NCBI GenBank assembly: GCA_934096175.1
Contig: CAKOLG010000010.1
Location: 1 to 44,491 of the forward strand
DNA length: 44,491 nt
Direction: 5' to 3'
From: an uncultured Bacilli bacterium
GTDB taxonomy: Bacteria; Bacillota_I; Bacilli_A; RF39; UBA660
Shown: in pieces, positions 25,018 through 33,047 of the stretch
Position numbering within the stretch: the first letter of the stretch is position 1
How the letters are laid out: each line of letters opens with the position of its first letter
Notes under the pieces: model-generated
Told to the model about the DNA's origin: nothing
The model's input: only the letters and a program-made list of their open reading frames with translations
Database searches by the model: none
Translations under genes and position numbers: made by a program

Positions 25018-25758
25018 ATGATCAAAATAGAGCAAGAATTATTTATCAAAAAAATAACTTTAAATCACGATGAAATACAAAAACAAAACAAATATCCATT
25101 TAATATTCCGTTAATAAAAAATCTTCAAGAACTTTACTTAGAAAAACCAGTTACATTTTTAATTGGCGAAAACGGAGTAGGCAAATCTACTTTTATTGAA
25201 GCGTTAGCAGTAGCTTGTGGACTAAATGCAGAAGGTGGAACAGAAAATTTTATGTTTTCTACTAGAGAAACACCTTATGAGTTGAGTAACTACATTGAAA
25301 TAGATAACTTTCAAAGAAGAGTTGAAACCAAATTTTTTTTAAGAGCAGAAAGTTTTTATAATCTCGCTTCCGAAATTGAAAAATTAAGAGTTAGTGGATA
25401 TGGCACTAAAAGCTTACATTCAGTATCACATGGTGAATCATTTCTTCAACTAATAGAAAATCGTTTCACCCCTAATGGCTTATATATATTAGATGAACCT
25501 GAAGCAGCATTATCACCAAGCCGTCAATTAACCTTACTTTATTTAATAAATGATTTAGCCAAAAAAGGTTCACAGTTTATAATTGCTACTCATTCTCCAA
25601 TTTTAATATCTTACATAAATGGTCAAATTTTAGATTTAAATAATGATTTTAAAAAAATTACATATGAAGAAACAGAATTATATCAACTATACAAAATGTA
25701 TCTAGATAATCCCTCAGCAGTTCAAGCTAAATTATTTATTGAAGATGAAGATTATTAA
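25018..25758 (+). CDS. Small AAA/ABC-type ATPase
   Basis: A 246-residue soluble ATPase of the SMC/ABC class. Walker A is GENGVGKST (50-58), the signature-like SHGES lies at 137-141, Walker B is LYILDEPEAALSP with Asp159 and Glu160, and the switch His192 is in ATHSP. There are no membrane helices and no long coiled coil, so it is neither a transporter subunit with its own channel nor an SMC. Such stand-alone ATPases are common in Firmicutes and mostly uncharacterised; some act in phage defence or DNA repair. It starts at ATG 25018, seven bases after pepT. No nuclease partner is adjacent, so a defence role is not supported. Confidence 0.8.
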   Translation: MIKIEQELFIKKITLNHDEIQKQNKYPFNIPLIKNLQELYLEKPVTFLIGENGVGKSTFIEALAVACGLNAEGGTENFMFSTRETPYELSNYIEIDNFQRRVETKFFLRAESFYNLASEIEKLRVSGYGTKSLHSVSHGESFLQLIENRFTPNGLYILDEPEAALSPSRQLTLLYLINDLAKKGSQFIIATHSPILISYINGQILDLNNDFKKITYEETELYQLYKMYLDNPSAVQAKLFIEDEDY

Positions 25759-25777
25759 AAAAATATAATATATACTA

Positions 25778-25786
25778 TGATATAAT
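25778..25786 (+). promoter_or_regulatory. Extended -10 promoter of prfB
   Basis: TGATATAAT lies 17 bases before the ATG at 25804, with no good -35. Confidence 0.65.
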
Positions 25787-25803
25787 AAACAATAGGTGAG
25801 AAC

Positions 25804-26899
25804 ATGGAAATAAAAGAGTTAAAAAACAAATTAGAACAACTAAATAGCAAGTTAGATGACATAGGGAGGTCACTTTGACGTTGCCACCAAAACCAATCAA
25901 ATAAAATCTATAGAATCCAAAATGAATCAACCAGATTTTTGGCATGATATAGATAATGCCAATAAATTAAATCAAGAATTAAGTTTATTAAAAAAAGAAC
26001 TAACTACATACAATTCTATATCTTCTTCTTTAAAAACAGATCAAGAAATAATTGAATTATTAGTTGTAGAACCAAATGCCGATTTACAAGACGAATTGAT
26101 AAACGATCTTGAATTACAAACCGAAAAAATTAATGAATTAGAACTTAACACATTATTAAATGGTGAACACGACAAAAGTGCCTGTTACTTAGAAATACAC
26201 CCAGGAGCTGGTGGAACAGAAAGCTGTGATTGGGCAAGTATGCTTTTGCGAATGTATCAAAGATTTTGTGATAAAAATAATTTTACATATGAAATAATAG
26301 AACAACAAGCTGGTGAAGAGGCTGGCATAAAATCAGTTACCTTACATATAAAAGGCCTTTATGCATATGGTTATTTAAAATGTGAAAGAGGTGTACATCG
26401 TTTAGTAAGAATATCACCTTTTGACTCTAATAAAAGACGTCATACTTCCTTTGCTTCCGTTTCTGTGATACCTGAAATAGACCAAAATATTAATATTGAA
26501 GTTAAAGAAGAAGATATTAGAATAGATACATATTGCGCAAGTGGACATGGTGGTCAAGGTGTTAATACTACACCATCTGCTGTCAGAATTACCCACTTTC
26601 CCTCAAAAATAGTTGTAACTTGTCAAAATGAACGAAGCCAATTACAAAACAAAGAACAAGCCATGAAAGTTTTAAAAAGTAAATTATACAATTTGGCTTT
26701 GGAAGAAAAAGAAAAAGAAATTGCTCGCTTAAAAGGAATTACGACAGGCATAGACTTTGGCAGTCAAATTCGCAGTTATGTTCTAGAACCTTACACATTA
26801 GTAAAGGACGCTCGCAGTGCCTATGAAGAAAATGATGCCTACAAAGTTCTTGACGGTGATATTTTACCTTTTATTCGATCAATTCTTAAACTTAAATAA
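25804..26899 (+). CDS. prfB: Peptide chain release factor 2, with programmed +1 frameshift
   Basis: RF2 ends translation at UGA and UAA. The gene is read in two frames. Codons 1-24 run from ATG 25804 to CTT 25873-25875, followed by in-frame UGA 25876-25878. A +1 shift at CTT-T then continues at GAC 25877 to the stop at 26897-26899, giving 364 residues, the usual RF2 length. The internal Shine-Dalgarno-like GGGAGG three bases before the slip codon is the known stimulator. SPF, the RF2 stop-reading tripeptide, is in VRISPFDSNKRR. The catalytic GGQ lies in SGHGGQGVNTT, where most RF2 have GAGGQHVN. Low RF2 would favour the shift, so the gene is autoregulated. Confidence 0.95.
25864..25879 (+). 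promoter_or_regulatory. RF2 frameshift site
   Basis: GGGAGGTCACTTTGAC contains the SD-like stimulator, the slip codon CTT and the UGA-C stop context. It matches the classic RF2 site AGGGGGTATCTTTGAC in layout. Confidence 0.93.
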
Positions 26900-26952
26900 A
26901 GCTTGCTTTAAATTTGATTTTTATTTAAAATAAACACCGAAAAGGAGGAACT

Positions 26953-28269
26953 ATGGACGAAGTAAGATTATATTTACAAAAACTTTTAAAACCTAATGAT
27001 AAGATTGTTCTTGCTTTATCAGGTGGCCCTGATTCTATGTGTTTACTAGATATTTTACTAAGTTTGCCTTTAAAGCTAGATATAATTTGTGCTCATATTA
27101 ATCACAATATTCGGAAAGAAAGCGCCGATGAAGCAGAATTTTTAAAAAAATATTGTAATCAAAAAAAAACAATTTTTGAATTTACTAAGTTTCCCAAAAA
27201 AAGTTCATTTCAAAATTTCAGCGAACAAGAATTAAGGCAAATGCGTTATACATTCTTAGAACAAACTGTTAAAAAATATCATGCAAAATTTTTATTTACT
27301 GCTCATCACGGAGACGACTTAATTGAAACAATTCTTATGAAAATAGCTCGTGGTTCAACAATTAAAGGATATTGTGGCTTTCTACGAGAAACGTCACAAA
27401 AAGATTACGTTTTAGTTCGCCCCCTTATTACAGTTACAAAACAAGATATTGAAGACTATAACAAGCATAATAAAATACCTTATTTTATAGATAAAACAAA
27501 CTTTGACGATACATATACACGTAATCGATACAGACATAACATATTACCATTTTTAAAAAAAGAAAATTCTGATATCCATTTAAAATACTTAAAATTTAGT
27601 CAAGAACTTATAAAATACTATGATTTTGCTCAATCACAAATTACCAAAGAATTTAATGAAAGATTTGCAGAAAAAAAATTAAATATTGAAAATTATTCAA
27701 GTCTACCAACTTTAATTCAAGAAAAAATAATAGAATTGTTTTTAGAAAAAATATATGGTAATCACATTACAATGTTAAATAGTAAACATATTAATAATAT
27801 TATCGAAGCAATTAATAACCCCAAACCAAATATTGAAATATCTTTACCAAATAACATTAAAATTATTAAAAGCTATAATAGTTTAAGCATTGAAACCACA
27901 CCATTAATTGCTGATTATTGTATAGAATTTAAAGGCAAAAATTTATTACCAAATAATCGTCAAATTATTATGGTTGAAAAAAGTGAAAATACTAATAATA
28001 ATTACATAAGATTGAATAGTACAGAAATAAAATTACCATTATACATACGTAATCGTCGTCCAGGTGATAAAATGATTATCAAAAATATGGTTGGTTCAAA
28101 AAAAATAAAAGATATTTTCATAGATTCAAAGCTTACTAAAGAGCAAAGAATCAATCAACCTATTTTAGTTGATTCCAATAATAACATCTTATGGTTGCCT
28201 GGTTTAAGAAAATCGAAATTTGATAAAGCAATTACAGAATTTTATGATATAATACTATGGTATAATTAA
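26953..28269 (+). CDS. tilS: tRNA(Ile)-lysidine synthase
   Basis: A 438-residue N-type ATP pyrophosphatase that turns C34 of the CAU-anticodon tRNA-Ile into lysidine, so that it reads AUA. The PP-loop SGGPDS is residues 23-28. The family motifs HINHNIR, TAHHGDDLIETIL and NRYRHNILP follow. The C-terminal TilS domains (about 330-438) include RNRRPGDKMI and LPGLRKS. AUA codons are very frequent in this AT-rich genome, so the enzyme is essential here. AAAAGGAGG precedes the ATG. It lies before ftsH as in Bacillus, but the hpt gene usually between them is absent. The ftsH promoter lies at its very 3' end. Confidence 0.95.
   Translation: MDEVRLYLQKLLKPNDKIVLALSGGPDSMCLLDILLSLPLKLDIICAHINHNIRKESADEAEFLKKYCNQKKTIFEFTKFPKKSSFQNFSEQELRQMRYTFLEQTVKKYHAKFLFTAHHGDDLIETILMKIARGSTIKGYCGFLRETSQKDYVLVRPLITVTKQDIEDYNKHNKIPYFIDKTNFDDTYTRNRYRHNILPFLKKENSDIHLKYLKFSQELIKYYDFAQSQITKEFNERFAEKKLNIENYSSLPTLIQEKIIELFLEKIYGNHITMLNSKHINNIIEAINNPKPNIEISLPNNIKIIKSYNSLSIETTPLIADYCIEFKGKNLLPNNRQIIMVEKSENTNNNYIRLNSTEIKLPLYIRNRRPGDKMIIKNMVGSKKIKDIFIDSKLTKEQRINQPILVDSNNNILWLPGLRKSKFDKAITEFYDIILWYN
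28258..28266 (+). promoter_or_regulatory. Extended -10 promoter of ftsH at the tilS end
   Basis: TGGTATAAT spans the last codons of tilS. A second copy of the pattern, TGATATAAT, lies at 28245-28253, giving two candidate -10 boxes within the tilS coding end. Confidence 0.55.
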
Positions 28270-28302
28270 ATTTATTAGAAATTTATATTGAGGAGAGGAA
28301 AA

Positions 28303-30282
28303 ATGAAGAAGAAAAGTAATTCATATACAATGATAGTATATGGTATATTAGCCATTTGCTTAATGGGAACTTTACTATTTGTTAATAGAGGTTCAAATAA
28401 AGTTAATGACTTAACTACTGGAGACTTAATCCAAGCAATTCAAAAAGAAGAAGTAACAGAAATTACAATCACACCGAAAAGCAGTGATAGTATTTACTAT
28501 GTAGAAGGTAAACTTAAAAATTACGATAAAGGTGAAAAATTTACTGCGAAATTAATCGGTGAAGAAATAGATGTTGTAACAGATTATGCCGAAGCTAAAA
28601 GTCTAGATTTATACGATACAAATAAAGACCCAGGCACAAACGGATTCGTTTACGTTTTATTAAATGTTGCACCTATGGTTATTATCGTAATCGTAGCTTA
28701 TGTCCTATTTAATAAATTAGCTGCTGGCAACAACAAATCTATGGACTTTGGTAGAAGTAGAGCTAAGTTAAGCGAAGATGGTGGCCAAGTTAGATTTACA
28801 GATGTAGCTGGTCTAAAAGAAGAAAAAGAAGAAGTTAAAGAATTAATTGATTTCTTAAAAAATCCAAAAAAATTCCAAAAATTAGGGGCTAGAATTCCCA
28901 AAGGTGTCTTACTAGTTGGTCCTCCAGGAACAGGTAAAACATTACTTGCAAAAGCTGTTGCTGGTGAAGCAAATGTCCCTTTCTATTACATAAGCGGTTC
29001 AGATTTTGTTGAATTATTCGTTGGTGTAGGTGCCTCACGCGTTAGGGATATGTTTAAACAAGCAAAACAAAGTGCACCTTGCTTAATATTTATTGATGAA
29101 ATTGATGCCGTAGGTCGTCAACGTGGTTCAGGTATTGGTGGTGGTCATGATGAGCGCGAACAAACTTTAAACCAATTATTGACTGAAATGGATGGCTTTG
29201 GCGCTAATGAAGGAATTATCATTATTGCGGCAACTAATAGACCAGACGTACTAGATCCAGCATTATTAAGACCGGGTAGATTTGACCGTCAAGTAACAGT
29301 TAGTTTACCAGATGCTAAAGAAAGAGAAGAAATTTTACAAGTTCACGCTAAAAACAAAACTTTTTCTCAAGAAGTTAACTTGACAAACGTTAGTCAAAGA
29401 ACACCAGGATTTAGTGGCGCAGACTTAGAAAACTTGCTTAATGAAGCAGCACTACTAGCTGTTCGTCGCAATAAAGAAAAAATTACAATGGATGAAATCG
29501 ATGAAGCAACCGACCGCGTACTTTTAGGCCCAGCAAAAACAAGCAGAAAAATCACAGATAAAGAAAAAAGACTTGTTGCAATTCATGAAGCAGGTCATGC
29601 TGTAATTGGTTTAAAATTACAAGATGCTCAAGAAGTTCATAAAATTACAATAATTCCTAGAGGTATGGCTGGTGGTTACACCATGATGCTACCAAAAGAA
29701 GAAAAAATGGCAATCATGACTAAAGATGAATTGCTATCACAAATTACAGGTCTTTTAGGAGGCCGTGCGAGTGAAGAAACCTTTATTGGTGAAATTACAA
29801 CCGGTGCTTCTGATGACTTAAAAAGAGCAACAAAAATCGCTCGTTCAATGGTTACTGAATATGGTATGAGTGATTTAGGACCAATTCAATTAGAAGAAAA
29901 AAGTGAAGGTGTTTTCTTAGGTAGAGATTACAACAAATCACGTGACTTCTCAGACCAAGTTGCTTTAGAAATTGATAAAGAAGTAAGTAAAATATTAGAT
30001 GAGTGTTATAAAAACGCTAAAAAACTTCTATCAAAACATGAAACTTTAGTCTTATTAATTGCCGATGCATTAATGGAAAGAGAAACTCTTACTAAGGAAC
30101 AAATATCTTCTTTGGTTGAGTATGGAAAAATTACTCCAGAAAGTGAAGATGCTACAAATAACGATGAACCAACAATTTCAAAATTAAAAGAAATTGCTAA
30201 GGACAAAGGAATTAAAGGCTATAGTAAAATGACTAAAGAAGAACTTGAAAAAGCAATCGAAGATGTTGAAAAGAACTTGTAA
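28303..30282 (+). CDS. ftsH: FtsH membrane AAA+ zinc protease with extra C-terminal SAP/Rho-N-like domain
   Basis: A 659-residue protein that degrades misfolded membrane and regulatory proteins. Two helices (about 11-28 and 112-135) flank a small outer domain. The AAA module has Walker A GPPGTGKT (from 206), Walker B IFIDEID and the SRH region with TNRPDVLDPALLRPGRFD. The zinc site is HEAGH at 428-432. After the protease domain, residues about 622-659 (KLKEIAKDKGIKGYSKMTKE, then the rest of the helix) match the SAP/Rho-N helix-turn-helix pattern found in Rho and some ribosomal proteins. That tail is not normal for FtsH. I start at ATG 28303 behind GAGGAGAGG, not the TTG at 28288. Its stop is inside the terminator. 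Confidence 0.95.
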   Translation: MKKKSNSYTMIVYGILAICLMGTLLFVNRGSNKVNDLTTGDLIQAIQKEEVTEITITPKSSDSIYYVEGKLKNYDKGEKFTAKLIGEEIDVVTDYAEAKSLDLYDTNKDPGTNGFVYVLLNVAPMVIIVIVAYVLFNKLAAGNNKSMDFGRSRAKLSEDGGQVRFTDVAGLKEEKEEVKELIDFLKNPKKFQKLGARIPKGVLLVGPPGTGKTLLAKAVAGEANVPFYYISGSDFVELFVGVGASRVRDMFKQAKQSAPCLIFIDEIDAVGRQRGSGIGGGHDEREQTLNQLLTEMDGFGANEGIIIIAATNRPDVLDPALLRPGRFDRQVTVSLPDAKEREEILQVHAKNKTFSQEVNLTNVSQRTPGFSGADLENLLNEAALLAVRRNKEKITMDEIDEATDRVLLGPAKTSRKITDKEKRLVAIHEAGHAVIGLKLQDAQEVHKITIIPRGMAGGYTMMLPKEEKMAIMTKDELLSQITGLLGGRASEETFIGEITTGASDDLKRATKIARSMVTEYGMSDLGPIQLEEKSEGVFLGRDYNKSRDFSDQVALEIDKEVSKILDECYKNAKKLLSKHETLVLLIADALMERETLTKEQISSLVEYGKITPESEDATNNDEPTISKLKEIAKDKGIKGYSKMTKEELEKAIEDVEKNL

Positions 30283-30295
30283 AAAGTTCTTTTTT
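30269..30295 (+). terminator. Terminator overlapping the ftsH stop codon
   Basis: AAAAGAACTT-GTAAA-AAGTTCTTTT with a T tail; the stop TAA is in the loop. Confidence 0.85.
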
Positions 30296-30382
30296 AATTA
30301 AAAAACGAAAACCTATGACATTTCATTACATATATGATAAAATTATTTAGAGAAATAATACATGAAAAGGTGGTACAGATTT

Positions 30383-31168
30383 ATGGCAAAAATTATTTCA
30401 CTTGTAAATCAAAAGGGTGGCGTTGGTAAAACAACAACTAGTATAAATTTAGCGGCAGCTTTAGGTAAAGAAAATAAAAAAACTTTACTAATCGACTTAG
30501 ATCCTCAAGGTAATGCTTCAACAGGTCTAGGATATGATGAAGACAATTTTAAACACGATATTTATGATGTATTAACAGAAGAATGTACTGTCGAAGAAGC
30601 AATAATAAAAACGAAATTTAAAAATTTATCTTTAATACCAGCAACGATTAACTTAGCTGGAATTGATATGGAATTTTCTGACCAAATGCATAAAGATAGT
30701 GAATTTAGACCAAATGAACGATTAAAATTAGCTTTAGAATCAATTCAAGAACGTTTTGAATATATAATAATCGATTGCCAACCATCATTAGCGACATCTA
30801 CAATGAATGCCTTGGTAGCTAGTAATTCTGTAATAATTCCTGTTCAATGTGAGTATTACGCATTAAAAGGACTTACCCAATTATTAAACTCAATTATTTT
30901 AGTTCAATCAAATATGAATCCAGAACTTCGTATTGAAGGCGTTTTGCTTACTATGTTAGATGGTAGAACAAACATTGGTTTAGAAGTTATTGAAGAAGTT
31001 AGAAAATACTTTAAAAATAAAGTATTTAATACAATTATTCCAAGACTTGTAAGACTTGTCGAAGCACCAAGCCATGGTAAACCAATTAGCGATTATGATC
31101 CAACAAGCAGAGCAACATTAGCATACCAAAATTTAGCAAAGGAAGTGATTAGTAGAAATGGAAACTAA
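30383..31168 (+). CDS. parA: ParA/Soj chromosome-partitioning ATPase
   Basis: A 261-residue deviant-Walker ATPase. KGGVGKTT at 11-18 has the signature lysine, LLIDLDPQGNAS is the switch I region, and IIIDCQPSL the Walker B. It binds DNA as an ATP dimer and, with ParB, moves the origin and affects replication start. I start at ATG 30383 behind AAGGTGG; the upstream in-frame ATG at 30362 lacks a good site and would add an odd RWY-containing tail. It overlaps parB by 11 bases. The length is standard for the chromosomal (Soj) type rather than plasmid ParA. Confidence 0.95.
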   Translation: MAKIISLVNQKGGVGKTTTSINLAAALGKENKKTLLIDLDPQGNASTGLGYDEDNFKHDIYDVLTEECTVEEAIIKTKFKNLSLIPATINLAGIDMEFSDQMHKDSEFRPNERLKLALESIQERFEYIIIDCQPSLATSTMNALVASNSVIIPVQCEYYALKGLTQLLNSIILVQSNMNPELRIEGVLLTMLDGRTNIGLEVIEEVRKYFKNKVFNTIIPRLVRLVEAPSHGKPISDYDPTSRATLAYQNLAKEVISRNGN

Positions 31169-32045
31169 GAGAAAAGCCTTAGGTAAAGGCCTAGAACAAC
31201 TATTTTCCAATGAAAAAATAGACTTTGATAACTTTGAAAACAAAATTGTTCAAGAAACTAAAGAATCAGATATTGTAGAAATCCCTTTAACTGAAATTAG
31301 AAGCAATCCATACCAACCTCGTGAACACTTTGACGAGCAAGCATTACGTGAATTTGCTGATTCAATTAAAGAACATGGCGTAATACAACCAATTATTGTT
31401 AAAAAAAGTATTAAAGGCTATGAAATTATAGCCGGTGAAAGAAGAACTAGAGCTTCAAAAATTGCTGGCAAAGAAACAATTCCTGCAATTGTAAGAGATT
31501 TTAACGATCAAGAAATGATGGAAATAGCTCTAATCGAAAATATTCAAAGAGAAAATTTAAATCCCATCGAAGAAGCAGAAGCTTTTGCTAAAATAATAGC
31601 ATCTAGTAATATAACTCAAGAACAAGCTGCTCAAAAATTTGGTAAATCTAGAACTTATATTACAAACTTGCTAGGCCTACTATCATTACCTGAACAAATC
31701 AAGGAATATGTAGTTGCTAATAAAATCAGTATGGGTCATGCCCGTGCTCTTAGTAAAATAGAAGATGAATCTTTAATAAAGAAAATAGCAGATAAAATTA
31801 TTGAAGAAGAATTAAGTGTTAGAGATGTTGAAAAATTATTAAGCAATCCTGATATCCCTAAAAAAAATAAAGTTGCAAAAGTTACATCATATAACCCTCA
31901 TCATACTATTTATGAAGGAATTATGCGCGATAAAATTGGTACAAAAGTAAAAATAAATAACAAAAAAATCGAAATCCCTTTTGATTCCGAATCAGACTTA
32001 TATAGAATATTAGAGATATTAGGAATAAGTATTGAAGGTGAATAA
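31158..32045 (+). CDS. parB: ParB/Spo0J chromosome-partitioning protein
   Basis: A 295-residue CTP-dependent DNA clamp that loads at parS sites. GKGLEQLF near the start is the ParA-interacting segment. NPYQPREHFDEQALREFADS and GERRTRASKIAG form the CTPase domain, with GERR as the phosphate-binding motif. The helix-turn-helix AQKFGKSRTYITNLLGLL follows, and the C-terminal dimerisation region ends the protein. The start overlaps the parA end. In Bacillus the pair lies within about 10 kb of oriC. No consensus parS is seen next to it; the closest match in the window is at 7951-7960. Confidence 0.95.
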   Translation: METKRKALGKGLEQLFSNEKIDFDNFENKIVQETKESDIVEIPLTEIRSNPYQPREHFDEQALREFADSIKEHGVIQPIIVKKSIKGYEIIAGERRTRASKIAGKETIPAIVRDFNDQEMMEIALIENIQRENLNPIEEAEAFAKIIASSNITQEQAAQKFGKSRTYITNLLGLLSLPEQIKEYVVANKISMGHARALSKIEDESLIKKIADKIIEEELSVRDVEKLLSNPDIPKKNKVAKVTSYNPHHTIYEGIMRDKIGTKVKINNKKIEIPFDSESDLYRILEILGISIEGE

Positions 32046-32863
32046 TGACAACTTTTTTAATAAAAGTATTAGATTTTTTTACACAAAAAAAAATATATGT
32101 TACAATTTTCACAATTTTAATAGCTTATATTATTTACAAAGCAATATCTCTTATCTTAATTAAAGGTATAAATAAAGGCAAAAATGCTTATGAGAGAAAG
32201 AAAAGAATAACAATAATAAACTTATTTGTAAACATAACTAAATATCTAATAATAATTCTTGCTGCTTTAACAATTTTAAATATTTATGGCGTAAATATTA
32301 AAGCGATGGTAGCTGGTTTAGGAATAACTGCTACAATTTTAGGTTTAGCATTGCAAGACACTTTTAAAGATATAATTAATGGTATAAACATAATAATGGA
32401 AAATTATTTTATAGTAGGTGACGTTGTAACTTATAACAATTTCACAGGAACTGTCCAAGAATTCGGCTTAAAAAGTACCAAAATAAGAAACGTTAATGGT
32501 GAAGTTTTAATGGTTGCTAATCGAAATATAATGGAAATTAAGAACTTGTCTCAAAAGGAACAAAAAGTTTTAATTGATGTTAACGTTGCATATGAAGAGG
32601 ATACTGCAAAAGTAGAAAAAATTATTAAAGATAAAATTCTTCCTCAAATTGAAAAAATTGAAAATGTAAAGAAAAACAGTACCATATACTTAGGAATTGA
32701 TGAATTAGCAGACTCTGCAATTAAATATCTAATACAATTTGAATGTGAAAGAGATACACAGTGGCAAGCTCAAAGGGACGCTAACAAAATTATTCTTGTA
32801 GAACTTTCAAAAGCAAATATTAAAATTCCATATCCACAAATGGAGGTGCACAATGAAAAATAA
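32045..32863 (+). CDS. mscS: MscS-family small-conductance mechanosensitive channel
   Basis: A 272-residue channel that releases solutes when the membrane is stretched by osmotic down-shock. Three helices (about 17-37, 60-80 and 88-120) lead to the pore-lining helix GLGITATILGLALQDTFKDI, with the Gly/Ala packing of MscS. The beta domain follows (VGDVVTYNNFTGTVQEFGL is its start), then the alpha/beta cytoplasmic vestibule. The ATG overlaps the parB stop by one base. MscS-type genes also follow spo0J in Bacillus (yyaE region/ykuT-like neighbours vary), which supports vertical descent. Confidence 0.9.
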   Translation: MTTFLIKVLDFFTQKKIYVTIFTILIAYIIYKAISLILIKGINKGKNAYERKKRITIINLFVNITKYLIIILAALTILNIYGVNIKAMVAGLGITATILGLALQDTFKDIINGINIIMENYFIVGDVVTYNNFTGTVQEFGLKSTKIRNVNGEVLMVANRNIMEIKNLSQKEQKVLIDVNVAYEEDTAKVEKIIKDKILPQIEKIENVKKNSTIYLGIDELADSAIKYLIQFECERDTQWQAQRDANKIILVELSKANIKIPYPQMEVHNEK

Positions 32864-33047
32864 CTATACACTTAATGACTACGTTATTATGAAAAAACCT
32901 CATGCTTGTCAAACTAATAAATGGCAAATAACAAGAGTTGGCGTAGACATAAAAATAAAATGCTTAAATTGTAATCGTGAAATTATGATGGATAGATTAG
33001 AATTTGAGCGCAAATTAAAGAAAGTAATTGGAGGAAATAATGAATAA
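32853..33047 (+). CDS. DUF951 zinc-ribbon-like small protein (YyzM type)
   Basis: A 64-residue basic protein. The layout MKKPHACQTNKWQITRVGVD then IKCLNCNR matches the DUF951 family (Bacillus YyzM). Cys19, and Cys47 and Cys50 in CLNC, together with His17, can form a metal site or nucleic-acid-binding fold. The family is nearly always found between parB and ychF in Firmicutes, which is its place here, but its role is unknown. It overlaps mscS by 11 bases and the next gene by 8, so it is translationally coupled on both sides. Confidence 0.85.
   Translation: MKNNYTLNDYVIMKKPHACQTNKWQITRVGVDIKIKCLNCNREIMMDRLEFERKLKKVIGGNNE

Noticed and set aside
25018..25758. The small ATPase as part of an anti-phage system
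   Set aside because: No nuclease, reverse transcriptase or other effector is adjacent; the neighbours are pepT and prfB. A defence role is not supported.
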